From the NCBI GenBank assembly GCA_009767595.1, contig VSDK01023635.1, positions 108,703-172,702 of the forward strand: a stretch of DNA of 64,000 bases, in the 5' to 3' direction. Below, piece by piece: positions 30,955-42,940 of this stretch. A model generated the notes under the pieces. That model saw only the letters and a list, made by a program, of their open reading frames with translations. It was not told the DNA's origin and made no database searches. This DNA is from Symbiodinium kawagutii (taxonomy: Eukaryota; Sar; Dinophyceae; Suessiales; Symbiodiniaceae). Position 1 is the first letter of the stretch; each line of letters starts with the position of its first letter. A program made the translations under genes and the position numbers.

Positions 30955-31072
30955 CCAAAGCGGCCCCTGCGGTCCCTGTCATTGAAAGGCCGGCCGAGCC
31001 TTCCAAAGCTTCCAAGACCTTCCATACAGAGGCAGCCGTGCCGGTGCCGATGGTGTCCTCAGCTGTTAAAAA
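30955..31072 (-). CDS. Candidate exon with a hydrophobic segment
   Basis: After the acceptor TTTTTAACAG the minus strand reads EDTIGTGTAASVWKVLEA, then LSMTGTAGAALGLVIVLF, a possible membrane segment. The plus strand is open too. The 3' end runs into a family-B terminus, where a donor could lie. No family recognised. Confidence 0.3.
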
Positions 31073-31149
31073 GCCTGCAGCAGCATTCTTTGGGTGTCCC
31101 ATGGCATCCCTCAGTGTCATCATCAACATACATCAGCCCATTGCCATGA

Positions 31150-31260
31150 GGCCATGGGTCAATATTAAGCAAACAATAATGGGGATAATAAGCACCAGCA
31201 GTAGGGAAAACAATGCGTAATGATAGGGGAACCAGGGGTACAGGGTTTTGACCCACTGCC
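31150..31260 (-). mobile_element. Miniature inverted-repeat element family A, copy 4
   Basis: 111 bp: GGCCATGGGTCAATATTAAG ... TTTTGACCCACTGCC. Flanks ATGA and ATGT differ at one base. Confidence 0.75.
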
Positions 31261-31280
31261 ATGTATCTAAATGTATCTCA

Positions 31281-31403
31281 TGTTTTTGCAGCCCATCGAG
31301 TCCTTGTTCTTGACAGGGTGTCTCGGGTTTGGGGAAGTCAGTCAGCGAGCACCTGTGAAAATACAAGCTGCGGTACTGCCGGAGAACATCAGCAAACAAT
31401 AAA
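31281..31403 (+). CDS. Candidate terminal exon (plus strand), unknown
   Basis: The acceptor CATGTTTTTGCAG is followed by a frame reading PIESLFLTGCLGFGEVSQ and VKIQAAVLPENISKQ to TAA. The exon proper would start near 31293. The minus strand also has open frames, so this rests on the good acceptor. No upstream partner found. Confidence 0.3.
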
Positions 31404-32220
31404 ATATGCGTTCTGTGGGCTGGCGACGGGGTGACTGGTGTCTGTTGGCGATTCCAACTCCAACTTATTCCAATAGAATTGGGCTATCTGTATCTTCTCA
31501 GGTGGAACGGTGGGACACTCCCTGGTCTGCTTCGGCACAGAGCAACCAGGACAAAACTGAGAAATTGGAAACCACATGAAACCACAAACCATCAAAATAA
31601 CACCAAGGAATCACCATTCAATTTGACCCATCGAAACCACCATTGAAACCACCAGTCAATTTGACCTTTGCCTCGCAAACCCAGTAACCATTCGTAAGGA
31701 CAGCTTCACACTGATCTTTGAGGGTCGAGCAACGAGTACCAACTACGGCTTAGGGGGTGTCTCCAATGGATAGGCCTACATCAACGCAGCCACCGAGGAT
31801 CACAAACCACCACCTCTTCGCAGCCGTCCTCGGAGTGAAAGCTTCGGAGGGTCAAATCATATCTGACTTCATCTGACCCCTTGAATGGTGGTTGCTTAAT
31901 AAAATGGTGGTTGTTTAATGGTGGTTGATATATTATGCCCCTTGAATGGTGGTTGTTTAATAAGATGTTGACTATCTGGCACGTGTATATTGAGCTACCA
32001 AGGTAGATACATCAACCGATGGACAAATAGATACAACATCAAAAATAGGCCTAGCTAGATTCAAAGCACATACAGCATGTACGCAAAGGTGTGCAAGTCT
32101 ACTCGTTGGTCAACGCGGATTTCCACAATGAGGTCACTATAATACTTCCTCAGCCCTCCCAAAAATAGACCATATTATCCAAATGTTGAGGTCTGCCCAA
32201 TGTCACTGAGGATCACCGAG

Positions 32221-32365
32221 GTAGCAGTCATCAGCAGTCGGTGGCGGGGTCGATGTGTGAGATTCTGGATTGGCTGTCCCGCATCCACATCTCAAGCATT
32301 TTGGTGCATAAATTTCATGAGCGGTTTCGAGCGACTTTTGCTCTCACCTGGCATTTCCTAAAGGT
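32221..32365 (+). CDS. Candidate internal exon (plus strand), unknown
   Basis: Reads MCEILDWLSRIHISSILVHK and FRATFALTWHFLK up to a consensus-like donor GTGAGG at 32366. The upstream acceptor is uncertain. It may belong with the candidate exon at 32859-33073. Confidence 0.3.
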
Positions 32366-32858
32366 GAGGTCCTTAAATTACTTGCCTCTGAATATTGAAA
32401 GTGTTCATGGGTGTTTGCCTTGAGGACTAAAACGCGCCAAAAGGCATCAAGAAGCATGGCGTCCGACTCCTGTGTGAGTAAGCACAGGCTCTAGCAGCTA
32501 GCGTTGGTGCTCCCACTCACCCCCCAAAAAACTACCACAAAATCTGTAGAAATCCTGCTGGTTTCAGCCAGTGTCACTGGCGTAACACGTGGTGATGAAG
32601 TGTTGCCCTTCCAGCCACCCCTCCTGCCGTCCTCAAGCAAACGGCAAGCCACCTGTACAGGTGATGCACCAGCCCTCACAGTCCAACTGTGCAGGTGGCT
32701 CAAAAACCATCATAAACGTCGGAGAATGTCGGAGGTATCTCCTGTCTCTCTCTCTCTATATCGATTCCTCCCTATTGATCTATGAGTGTGAATGTGTATT
32801 CAAACAATATGTAATATATGTATCTTTCTGGTTCTTTTGACCTAATTGTCTTTTCAGC

Positions 32859-33073
32859 GCACACATGGTCTGTACAGTTTCCAATTTGCAAACTCCTTGC
32901 TGGGACCGTCAATCCAGTGGAACAATACATTAGGATTCACACCTTGCTGGAACGCAAAACACCTGATGGCCAGTGTTGATTCAGCCGCGTTTGTTAAACT
33001 ACAAAGGGAGCTGTGCTTTGCAGGCCACTTCTTGCTCAAAGGAATAGCATCAAAGCAAACTCCGAGATGGTGA
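32859..33073 (+). CDS. Candidate terminal exon, unknown
   Basis: A pyrimidine-rich acceptor (TAATTGTCTTTTCAG) is followed by THGLYSFQFANSLLG ... AAFVKLQRELCFAGHF and TGA at 33071-33073. The minus strand over the same bases is equally protein-like (FDAIPLSKKWPAKHSSL), so strand is open. No family recognised. Confidence 0.33.
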
Positions 33074-34862
33074 TCTTGATTCTGCGCATCTACGGACCTA
33101 TCCTTGAAATTTGGGCACGATCATTTCAGTAAGCTAGTATGTCTTTGCAACAAATGTAATTGCATGTGTGCTGGTAAAAGCTTCATCCATGTGGGTGTAT
33201 CTCTCATATATCGCATGTGTGTTCATTTCTTTTGAGATGTGCAAAATCTTGATGGCAATCGTATTGGATTGTGGGCGAAGATCCTCCCAGAGGTTTCACA
33301 AGCCCAACTGTATTGGTTGATGACTATTATGAATCATCGCTAAGCTCGGATATTGGTTGATGCTTGCTAATGTGTTCATCTTCTAGTGATTGGTGCTTAC
33401 ACATGAGCAACGAACAAACCCAAATAAACGCTTCATAAGTGATCATACCAAGCTGACTGTTCATAAGTGCATGATAAGCACAACCACTGCTGGTTGCTGG
33501 TGGATACCAGAACTCCTTCGCTCCTGCCAGGGGGTATCCACCCCTCGCTACCTGGCCTCCGCCACACGCTTTGGTGAAACTTCGCCCTCGTAGGGGCAAC
33601 CCAAACCTTGGTCACAGCATGGATTTTGTGGTGGAAACGTTCAGTCAAATAGAAAGATGCCCAGGTCTCAGTGCATGTGCATATGCACGCAAATAAATTG
33701 TATGAACATGAAAAAGGATCTAAATATGGCATTGCGCAAATATAGGTATGCTGCGTTTGCAAATGCGACATCATTCAACATCTACCGAACTCGCACGATG
33801 CAAAAACCTCAGATGTATATTCATTGCATGGTTGTGTAAAACAGTTAAACGCACGATGAATTAAACTCTTTGTAAAGCCATGTGCCCACCTCCTTGCGAA
33901 CCTGTGGTTGAGCATGCAAAACTTTGATGCCTTGCCCCCCAATGGACGAAAGATCTATATAGATCGCCTTGCACATGGTTCGGCATTGACCATAGCGAAT
34001 GAGACCAGTACCATCCAATTCCATCCACATAGTTCTCTCAAAACTTAGTCAGTCCAAAAACTATCCCAAATCTTGGGAAAAGTTGAACCCCACCCCCAAA
34101 AGATCTGTAGCTATCTGGAGGTTGCTACTGGGGACCTCCCACTCCATAGCTAGGGCAGTCTCAAACCCTTCGGGAACTCCAGTCACCCGCTCGGGGAACT
34201 CCAGTCACCAGCTAATGTTCGTCGCTGTCACGGCGCTGTTGTCCTTTTGAGGATCATGGAAGAATATGGACCATCCCAGTTCCAGTTTGAAAGCAACCTA
34301 AACATGGTTATGGGTCAAAATTATTGAGCCCCGAACAGTATGGCAATTTCTATCAACTTATGCTGGAAGTCAATTATAAACCAATGGTTTTGGGGGTGCC
34401 CGATTTTGACCCACAACCGCATCATGCCAATGGGGTACAAGCATGTGATTACAAACATGGATGACTATATGAGAATCAGGTCAAATATGTCCCAATAACG
34501 TGGATGCAACCTGGTGCAAACGGATTCTTTTGCCAAATCTGGAATCTGGGCAATATTCAAAAAAAAACGTCATCCAGATTTCATCGTGGTTACACCCACA
34601 CAAATAACCACTATTACCTATAATAAATCATAGAGAATCCAATTGCTTCCCTATATAAAATCACCTGCGCTTCGTACTTAAATCATTCGTGTTGGTCATT
34701 ATCCTAAGTAATATCCTATTATCATGGTGGCTTATAGATCCCTTGCTAAAAATATATTTTTAGTGGTTATATGGTAAATCAATCATATCCCAAAAACACT
34801 AAAAACCAAAGTTAGTGGGTATAAGCCATCCAGTATTGTTAACATCTATTAACCGCTGCAAC
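33074..34862. other. Intergenic with weak exon candidates
   Basis: A minus-strand block near 33550-33610 (CPYEGEVSPKRVAEAR before GTAGCG) could be an exon. A 15-bp word GGGAACTCCAGTCAC is duplicated at 34170-34210. Otherwise repeats and AT-rich DNA, including a family-A element at 34306. Confidence 0.4.
34306..34418 (+). mobile_element. Miniature inverted-repeat element family A, copy 5 (diverged)
   Basis: GGTTATGGGTCAAAAT ... TTTTGACCCACAACC, 113 bp. The interior has diverged from the other copies but the length and termini fit. Flanks ACAT and GCAT differ at one base. Confidence 0.6.
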
Positions 34863-34976
34863 CTGCTTCAGCACCAGCTTCACCACCCCCTTCCGCCCGC
34901 TGCAAAGCGACACACCGAGATCGCTGCCCGTACGGCGCCTCAGAAGGTTCAACGAAATCGTTTTTTGGGTGCTCAG
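34863..34976 (-). CDS. Candidate internal exon, basic protein segment
   Basis: 38 codons in phase 0 at both ends, between the acceptor ACTCTGCGCAG and the donor GTTGCA. Reads LSTQKTISLNLLRRRTG then SDLGVSLCSGRKGVVKLVL. The GVSL/GVVK pattern is faintly PDZ-like, but that is too weak to name. No linked exons found. Confidence 0.42.
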
Positions 34977-35544
34977 CTGCGCAGAGTCATGGTGCTTCAT
35001 GGTGCTTCGTGGTGGTTCATGGTGGTTCATGGTGGTTCTTGTTGGCTTTTGTTGGCTCATGTGCTAGTTCATGACGGTCAGTAATGCTAAGTAAATCAAA
35101 GTCAATGGTGGCTCATGACCGGTAGCAATGATTAATGGTGACTGTTGATGGTTTACCACGGGAGGAGATGGTCTAATGGTAAATCATGGTGAATCACGGC
35201 CGTTGGTCGAGCTCAATAGTGTTATGATTATTTTTTGACCCGTAGTGCTTCGTTAGTAATGAATTGTGGTTGGTGATGAATATCAACAAAGCAATGCGGC
35301 ATGGCTATGTTTCCGTCGCCGAGTGATCTTAAAATGAATCTACAAACGTGCTCAACAAGGCGTACCTTTAATATGTGTATCATGCTGCTTTACTTCCAAA
35401 TTTAAAGCTTCCATTTCTTCACTTCATCAAATATAATGTTAACCAAGGCTTTTGAGGATACCCCCCTAATCAACCAGGGGTTTAGCTTCATCCAGGCTTG
35501 GCATTGCGGGTCTGACGTAGGTGACATAAGGGCCATGTGCAGCG

Positions 35545-35622
35545 TCAACTCAGGTCGTAGCACTGCGCTTCTTTCGCTGCAGTCAGCACGGCCTGGGCAA
35601 ACAGGCAGAGCGCGCGGAACAG
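35545..35622 (-). CDS. Candidate terminal exon, helical segment
   Basis: After the acceptor GGGTCTTCAG the frame reads LFRALCLFAQAVLTAAKE then AQCYDLS and TGA. 26 codons with high GC3 and an amphipathic helix pattern. Upstream exons would lie at higher coordinates; none recognised. A longer frame in another register over 35402-35650 is less likely. Confidence 0.42.
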   Translation of the reverse strand: MFRALCLFAQAVLTAAKEAQCYDLS

Positions 35623-35701
35623 CTGAAGACCCATGCAATGGTTTCCTCATGGTCATACTGAAAAAATGGCAAAAGGTTGATGGTTGACCATGGTTCATCA
35701 C

Positions 35702-35702
<1 letters not shown>

Positions 35703-35747
<45 letters not shown>
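35703..35747. repeat. (ATG)n microsatellite
   Basis: About 15 trinucleotide units giving poly-Asp or poly-Ile frames. Confidence 0.95.
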
Positions 35748-36639
35748 CTGATGGACGATTGACGATGGTCAATGGCGTGGGTCGATTTGAACAAAGGGCC
35801 AATGCTAGCCGCTACAAGTTGGACATTGGCTTCGGTACAGCTCCACGCGGATGCAAAGTGGACACTTTCGGATGGTCAGCTCCAAGCCCAAAACGGCAGT
35901 GCAACAGCAACCTTGAATGAATAAGAACTAGCGAAGGCCCAACCTGCTCCAAACTACTGGTACCGGATATATCCATCATATTCCCATTCTCTCACAATCG
36001 CATGCGGAACAGCTAGAACACCCATCTCCTTATCCTTTGCTCCTCATTTTACGCGGGAATCACTTAGAATCATGTTGCAACCCCTCAACTGATCATGCGA
36101 ACATGTCCAACCTTCCCATGCGCTGAGGTTTAAACTTGGCAGTTCTGAGTATGTCATCACTCTCATTGGTCAACAATGGCCAATAATAGAGCGATGAAGG
36201 GTGAACACCGATATGGCTCGAACTGGCTGAGGGCGTAACACAAAATTAGAAGGATTGATTAACTCTCATGTATGGATACAATCGCCAACTGTCCCTACTA
36301 TGAGTGTGTTCTTCCTGATGGTTCATAGTAGCGACACTTGGCCATTGTATATTGTGTCCTTCGGGTTTGATCCCATTTGATAATAATCCCCAACCATTCC
36401 CACAAAACTATGGCAATTGATATGGGCACCCTGGGCCAGCAGGGTTCTGCTATTGATTTCCTCTCCATGGCAGTGATCTTTCCACCAATACCATCATCAA
36501 ACTAAGCCCCACTAGTTCGCTTTGATGACTCCCCATGCCTTACATCTTTGACGCATGGGCACATCAAAAAAACATGTATGTTCCTTTTAATTTGTACAAA
36601 TCCATCATTGCCAAATTGCCTATATCTATATTCCGATTC

Positions 36640-36676
<37 letters not shown>

Positions 36677-37013
36677 CATGTGTATTCTTTATTTAATATG
36701 TAAAAGTACAAATATACAAACAATAATGTGCACACATTGGGTTTAATCCATCCCAAGTGGCTAGCCAAAAGCAGGCTTTGAACAGTGGTTCCATCTGAAT
36801 CACTATTTGATGCACCTTCGAAATTGGAGGCTTTGAAGCAGTTTAGTGACCACTTTTGGAAGACTTTTTTTCTTGGGGGTAGATCCAGCTGTTCACAACC
36901 AAAAAGCACACCAGCTTACCAGCTTACTGGGAGATGATTCGTGGTGATTCACCATCAGCATGGCTGGGATCTATTCATATTATATGGATCTCAGCCTTCG
37001 GCTCCCCTTATTG
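35748..37013. other. Intergenic with (TA)n(TG)n microsatellite
   Basis: Microsatellite at 36639-36676. A 135-codon minus frame across 36502-36909 includes translated (CA)n/(TA)n and is not convincing. Confidence 0.45.
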
Positions 37014-38069
37014 TCATCCCATGAAATCAAACGGACGCACCGACCAGCCGCCCGTGTCAGGGGCCTGCCTTTGCACGTTGCAAGTTCTCATCCACCGTGC
37101 AATTCCTTGGAGAAGTAGACTGAAGAGTCGATTGAACCAATCATGATATTTGTTGTCCATGATTGCTTTGTCTCTCTCCATCGCCATATTTTTTCAACGT
37201 ACCCAGTCGATTGAAACTATGAAAGGACAACAAACCAATCATGGGAATAGAGAAAACAATCATGGGTATATTGAAAGACTATCAAGCCATGAAACTACGC
37301 ATATGTTAACCCCCAAATTTTGCCCATGTGGCTGCGCAACTGGATCACAGGCGTCACTAGCACCAACTGGCAAAAACAATCAAATGGTATGTGCATTGTT
37401 TTGTGATTGGCTTGGAGCCCAGTGATGCGGGATCCTGGAACCCTTCCTGAAGCAGTCACTTGACGCTCGAACATGGGCGGGGATGCCATACCAGCGAAAT
37501 GCTACACTTTGAGGCGAGAAACAACACCTGCAGCTGTCCCTGGAACTGAAGATTGCCTGAACTTAACCAGAAAAAACAGCTGTTCTTCTGTTGCAAATTG
37601 TGGTTGCTTGGGGAGCGGGAACGCCACATATTTGAGCAAAACATCCGCAAAACGGCTCAATACCCAAAAGATCACCCATTGGTCGAGGTACAGGGCATTT
37701 TTCCCACGGGGCAATGGGAAGTAAGCAGGAAAAAGGTGATCTTGGTTCGTTCAACTGCCAAACTGATCCCTAAAATCACGGGTTGCATGTACCATCTCAC
37801 CAATGTGAAGACCTGAGAAGCCACCTTAGGCACCTTCTATTTCCCCAAATTTCTATCCTTGCTACACCCATGGAAAGAAAGTGGAGCCTCTCAAAAGGAA
37901 CAAGCACAGGATTCTGAGCTTCCTTAGCAGGTTGCGGATTGGCTCCATATGTCATACCCCTCCTGGTGGTGGTGTTGAGTCGCCCTACCATTATGCTGGT
38001 CAAGAGGACAACCTTCCCCAGGTATGATTGAAAATCACACGACTCATCTTTTTTGAAACCACCAACCAT
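37014..38069 (-). CDS. Cluster of candidate minus-strand exons, unknown
   Basis: Several blocks look like exons but cannot be joined with confidence: 37295-37366 (acceptor GATTGTTTTTGCCAG, LVLVTPVIQLRSHMGKIWG to a stop), 37502-37714 (ALYLDQWVIFWVLSRFADVL), 37797-37960 (EAQNPVLVPFERLHFLSMG) and 37014-37105 (IARWMRTCNVQRQAPDTGG to TGA). They may belong to one or two genes on the minus strand. The acceptor of the 37295-37366 exon is the best single signal. Confidence 0.3.
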
Positions 38070-40608
38070 TGCAGTTGGTTATTCCATACTACCCCATTGC
38101 AGTTGCCTATCATCCTATACATGACGTCGTACATGAATATTGAATCATACTATTGTCATGATATAGGTCTGTAATCATCCTTGCTACGGGAAAATCACCA
38201 TGGTCGCCGTCGCATGGCCACTCCGTCGCTGCCAGGCATCGTGTTTCTCTGCGCAAAGGTATCGCTGGCAGCAGCCAGCAAAGTCACCTGCGCAGCTTTG
38301 TTGGGAAAGGAAGTCTTGGGGCCTGGCTGGTCCCATGCGGGTTCATGATGTCTGCCATGCTGTGATACATTAAAAACATAGACATGATATGTATGTTTTT
38401 CATGTGCAGCATCCGAGTGCTAAAATCATGACTATGACTTGAGATGGAGGATGTGATGTGCGCTATACAGTATTCGAAATCAAAGATGATACTTTCATGT
38501 ACGATACACTCATCGCGATGAACCACAGGAAAAAGAGATATCACTTGATATTGCTTGGTCAACGCTGAGTGCCATAGAAAGTATCATAAACGGCAGTTTT
38601 AATGCAAAATAAACAGCAATGTATTTGGAATGCAGGTGGTATGTACATTAATACTGGGCAGTCCAATATACTAAGCCTGAGTGCACCATCGTTTGCCCTG
38701 ACTGACTCGTCATCATTTATCGTGATTTCCCATCATTAGGCTAGCCACAACCACTGTACCCATTACTATAACCATTTGTTCATCCTTGCTACTAAACATG
38801 GCCACTAGTACCCGTGATCAAGCCGTGAGCCTGATTAATCATCATTCATCACTATCACCTTCATTCATCACTCATCCATCAGGAACATTGATTCATCGTT
38901 CATGAGCCATTTATTAATCGTTAGCAGCCATCAGCACCAACCACAATTCACTATCACAACGAGTCGTTTTGAAATCAATGGCTATTGATAAACAACAATA
39001 TTAGCAATCATTTCAATAACTATAATGATAGTTTATTTAGTTTCATCAATAACTCACCAACAGTACTACCACGCTAAATCACGCTAACGACGATAAATGA
39101 CTACCAGTGACTATCCCTATCCTTCCAGTTACCTCTATAGTAGGTAACCAGCTGGTTTCTACCATTGTTTTTTAGGGTTGGTTACCTACTACCAAGGTAA
39201 CTGGAAGGGGAGGGTATCATTAAGCGCATGGTTTTGCTTCCTGTGGGCGCCTCCTTCGCGCCAGCGGCAAGGGCTGCCTGGGAGCAAGTTGCAGCGGCCC
39301 AAGTACTAGGGGATGAGGGCGAATGGTTACAGCAAGAATGATAGCTAGTGGATGCTAATGGAATCTGATATCTAATGAAATCATGTAACATTAATGGCGA
39401 TTCATATTAAATTCAAAATGGTTTTACTTCAAATAGCGGATCATGCTTGATGATTGCTTCAGTTTCGTTCTAACATCGGTGAGAAACTGGTAATATGACA
39501 AAATATGCCATCCAACCAAGGGTTGGGAGCTGGGGCAATGACTGCATGGGGATACTTGAATCATCCATACAGCTATGGACCTTTGTTAAAAAAAAAGGTC
39601 TCGAAAAACTTGATTATGCACTAGAAGCCAAAAGCTGCGGTGGCAAACCAATTATTTGGGTTCAAAACCCACTCGGGTACTACATCGATTTGTTCCAAAA
39701 TCGATCCAGATTTTCTCTCTTTACCAAGCATTATGAAAACCATTGTTTTCTTAAGCCCCTCTTGGTCTACCCGCACGCCTGCAACCTTTTTGGGTCAGCA
39801 ATGCAGTGGGGTTCAGCCACACTAAGTCCCTGGAGCCTGCAAGCCTTTGGCATTGGGCACCAACACGGGAAAGGCGCAGCCAGGAGAGTGCTCTTTCAAA
39901 CCTGACAATGGGAACTCCAACTCAATGCCCTGACACTCACTTCACCACTCACAAGTTGGTCATAGTTGGTCATAGCTGGTCCGTGGTCTACCCTAGGGTT
40001 TCTCTAACGAAAGCTTGGATTGGCGATCTTGGGGGCACCACGTGGCAGAACATATGAACCTGGAGACCACGCCCACGCCGACAAAATTAGTACACACACA
40101 CACACTCAAAGTTCCATCAGGCGATAGGATGAAATGTGAGGATTCAAACACAAGTGGTGAAGTGTGCCTCTGAACCATCCAACCTCGAACGCGGGATGAA
40201 TTCAATCAAACGTGGCCAACTGTTTGGTGCCTCCAGGTGATCCAACCATGAAGGTTGGTTTGTTCGGGGACTGGCCACCAATCGCAATCAACCAGCTTCT
40301 GCCTCTATTTGCATAGGGCTGGTCATCAGCCGCCATGGGCAGTTTTGATCGTTGAACACATCACCGACTGCCCTGCATTTTCCTGACAAATCATCGCAGA
40401 AGAACAAAAGTCGCCAGCAACATCCACCAAGCGACATGCAGCACCACCTTACTATGACATGCAGCGCCACTAGCAGCAACGCGACTGAGGTGCTGACATG
40501 ACTGAAGAATTTCGGAAGCATCTGCCTTGGCGAGTAATCACTAGGTGTTTGGTGGATGGGAAAATCTGCCGGAAGGTCTACTAGAAACCTAGGTTTGAAC
40601 CGCTAACG
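38070..40608. other. Intergenic, few signals
   Basis: Holds a family-D hairpin at 39121 and CATCA/CATTCA-rich low-complexity DNA (38700-39100). A minus-strand block near 38198-38288 after CTGCGCAG (VTLLAAASDTFAQRN) and one at 39225-39313 (TWAAATCSQAALAAGAKEA) may be exons. The plus-strand 136-codon frame at 39495-39905 lacks support. Confidence 0.4.
39121..39208. mobile_element. Hairpin miniature element family D, copy 2
   Basis: CCTTCCAGTTACCT ... AGGTAACTGGAAGG, 88 bp, with loop GCTGGTTTCTACCATTG nearly identical to copy 1. Confidence 0.8.
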
Positions 40609-40675
40609 AGGTGGGCCCCCCTGGCAGCTACCCTACTTAGGGGGTCACTAAGAGGGGCCCGCCTTGAATGAAAAG
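40609..40675. mobile_element. Miniature element family F, short copy
   Basis: AGGTGGGCCCCCCTGGCAG ... AGAGGGGCCCGCCTTG, inverted GC-rich termini like those at 51103-51204. Confidence 0.5.
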
Positions 40676-41460
40676 GTTTCCAGCAAATTTCCAAGCAAGC
40701 AAAATGTCTGAAGTTTGACGTCCGTCAGCATTCTTCATGTTCTTTGGCAGGAAATGACCGAACACCGGGGAGCCAAATCGCTGCTTCCACTTTCTATGTC
40801 TGCAGGTTCAACTACATGATCCTCCTGATCCCATTCGGAATGTTTCAGCATCCCTGTAAAACATCAATGACTCAAGAGAGATTCAGTGGGAGCAAACACA
40901 CATACATATATATATATACATATATAAGGAGCGGTAACGCATCCGGACTCAACCTCCCAAGAACATTGCATGGAAAAAAGGCCCTAGACACAACCGACTG
41001 CGAGCCACCAAGCAGGAGTCGAACAGAGCAAGGATTGTTGCTGTATGTTATTCTATTATTGTCAGTTTTTTCATTGGATGCCCGGACTTATTACCAGGAC
41101 TTACTGCAACTCTGTTGATGATGTGTTTCTACAAGCAGGTGGTTTGTGACACTTGCGCGAAAGTGCCTTTTCCTTATGCTGAACACTGGGCTTATAGACT
41201 GATATGTAATGAGTCCGCCTGGTCTCTTCCGTGCGTGCAGCCTGCAGCCCAGGAACCATCTGAGGAACCAACTTTGGGTTTACAAACGACGTCGCTTCCA
41301 TACTTCCTTGGTCTTGTCATGCCGCAGCTCAATTTGGTATTAAAAAAAGGCGGCCATTCAAGCAGCGGATAACAAAAAACTATAATCATCTCTGATGAGC
41401 AAAGCCCTGATCCAAATGAGGCACAGAATGTGTGTTGCTTGACTGTTGCTGGCTTTCCAG

Positions 41461-41865
41461 GCAGTTCCACCTCAATTATCCTACCAGCGTGGCCCTGCGA
41501 ACCAACTCAAAAATGATCAAAGGCGGTGCTTCCAAAGCTGCGCTGCAGTTTTTCTCTCCGCCACTGGCGCTCCTCCTTTCGGAGGCCATTCTTTGCGCCC
41601 TGATTTCGTGAGACATTGGCCCTGGCTCACCGGTCTACCAAGGATAACCAAGGCAGGGCCACGGGATCAACGGCATCAATGTCGCATGTGGGTGTCAAGG
41701 ATATACATCCCCAACACAAGTGGTGTTACAAACCCACAACTGCATGATGTTATTTTGTTTATGGTTAATCTTCCTGCTTCTGAGAGTGTTCATGTTTCAA
41801 ACAAGGCTCTTCCTGAACTTCCTGCTATCTCAAATCAGCAATTTTTGCCATACATGACCCGTTGA
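41461..41865 (+). CDS. Two-exon gene 3' end (plus strand), membrane-like
   Basis: Exon 41461-41607 follows the acceptor TGGCTTTCCAG and reads MIKGGASKAALQFF then SPPLALLLSEAILCALI to a GTGAGA donor. Exon 41721-41865 follows AACACAAG with matching phase and reads NPQLHDVILFMVNLPASES to TGA. A hydrophobic stretch suggests a membrane contact. An upstream exon may end at 41336 (phase also fits). The second exon is less GC-biased than expected, so the join is tentative. No family recognised. Confidence 0.35.
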   Translation, partial: AVPPQLSYQRGPANQLKNDQRRCFQSCAAVFLSATGAPPFGGHSLRPDFVRHWPWLTGLPRITKAGPRDQRHQCRMWVSRIYIPNTSGVTNPQLHDVILFMVNLPASESVHVSNKALPELPAISNQQFLPYMTR

Positions 41866-42166
41866 CACTTTCCAAACCATGCGTCGTAGCATGGCAACAA
41901 GCAATTTCGGCTGAACCCCCACTGCAGTTTCATTTTTTCCAAAACTGAGTAGTTTATAAATGGTGGTATTGCCAAAGCAAACAGCAATGATTTCAACAAA
42001 AACCAGCGTTCTTCGGCTACGGTGCCTGTGGCCGTGTTTATGTTGCTATCTTGTTATCTACCTTAGTGGTTAATTAACCGTTGTCGCTACTCCTCATGTT
42101 TCACCATTGGAAAGACACCGCTAATCCATGAACTTGGGGAGGATTGCTGGCAAGGGAGCGTTAACC

Positions 42167-42273
42167 CTCTGGTAAACTAACATAGCAATGGAAAATCCAC
42201 CAATTATCAATGTTTTCCCAGGGTTTCTCTATAAAACATGGTGATTTTCCATTGCTATGTTAGTTTACCAGAG
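42167..42273. mobile_element. Hairpin miniature element family G
   Basis: 107 bp with near-perfect arms of about 30 bp: CTCTGGTAAACTAACATAGC on the left and GCTATGTTAGTTTACCAGAG on the right, differing by one base further in. The right terminus TTTACCAG directly precedes the candidate exon at 42272, so the element could provide its 3' splice site. Confidence 0.85.
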
Positions 42274-42449
42274 TGTACCTTGACAGTACTTGGCCGGCTG
42301 ACATGATTGGAAGAAGCTTGGATGGTGAGCCCGTTCCCATCACCTACTCGGAGGACTTTTTCCGAAGACCGTCGATGAAAAGGTTCAGGCAAAGAGTGAA
42401 GACTTCGGCCCTCTCCTTGGGTGAACTTCAGCAGCCAACGCAATTTGAG
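42272..42449 (+). CDS. Candidate internal exon (plus strand), unknown
   Basis: 59 codons between the acceptor TTTACCAG and donor GTAACG: VYLDSTWPADMIGRSLDGE, VPITYSEDFFRRPS, then ALSLGELQQPTQFE. Charged, non-repetitive and protein-like. The minus strand is partly open with a GTAGGT donor, so strand is not fully certain. A following exon may begin at 42609 after CTTCACAG. Confidence 0.42.
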
Positions 42450-42750
42450 GTAACGGCACCTGGTTGATAATCCATCAAGGTTAGAAATACTTCTTCCAAC
42501 AAACCTGGTATTTCTCCGCAGCTGCATGGATAAAAAACAATCGCGTGATGAGCACTCTGAATTGCCTGTTAGCTAGCCATCCTTAATATGTTGACTTGAA
42601 CTTCACAGCAGTGTCCTATTCATCTCATTCACCAGCATCAAATGCTCTGCACGAACTTCCAAACGTGAAGGATTTGCCAAGGAATGCCAAGGGTGCTATC
42701 CTAAAAAGATTACCTAGGTCAAACTTCATTGCTGCATCCGATATATCAGT

Positions 42751-42895
42751 TTCTCAAATAGGGGTCCCCCAAAATCATCCAAGATTGGAGGTTAACCAAA
42801 TCATCCATCAATTACCCGTTTATAAGCCCCAAATCATCCAGTTTAACCATGCATAAACCCACCATTTTGGGGGGCTTCCCCATTTTGATCAACCG
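42751..42895. mobile_element. Miniature element family C, copy 2 (inverted, expanded)
   Basis: GTTTCTCAAATAGGGGTCCC ... AACCCACCATTTTGGGGGG. Matches the reverse complement of the 61811 copy, with the CAAATCATCCA motif present three times. Confidence 0.6.
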
Positions 42896-42940
42896 CCCTA
42901 TATCAGCCTCTGGAATGGCTCACCATTTCGTTCCACTCAC

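Noticed and set aside
39495-39905. 136-codon plus-strand ORF
   Set aside because: AT-rich, no domain, no splice context; likely chance.
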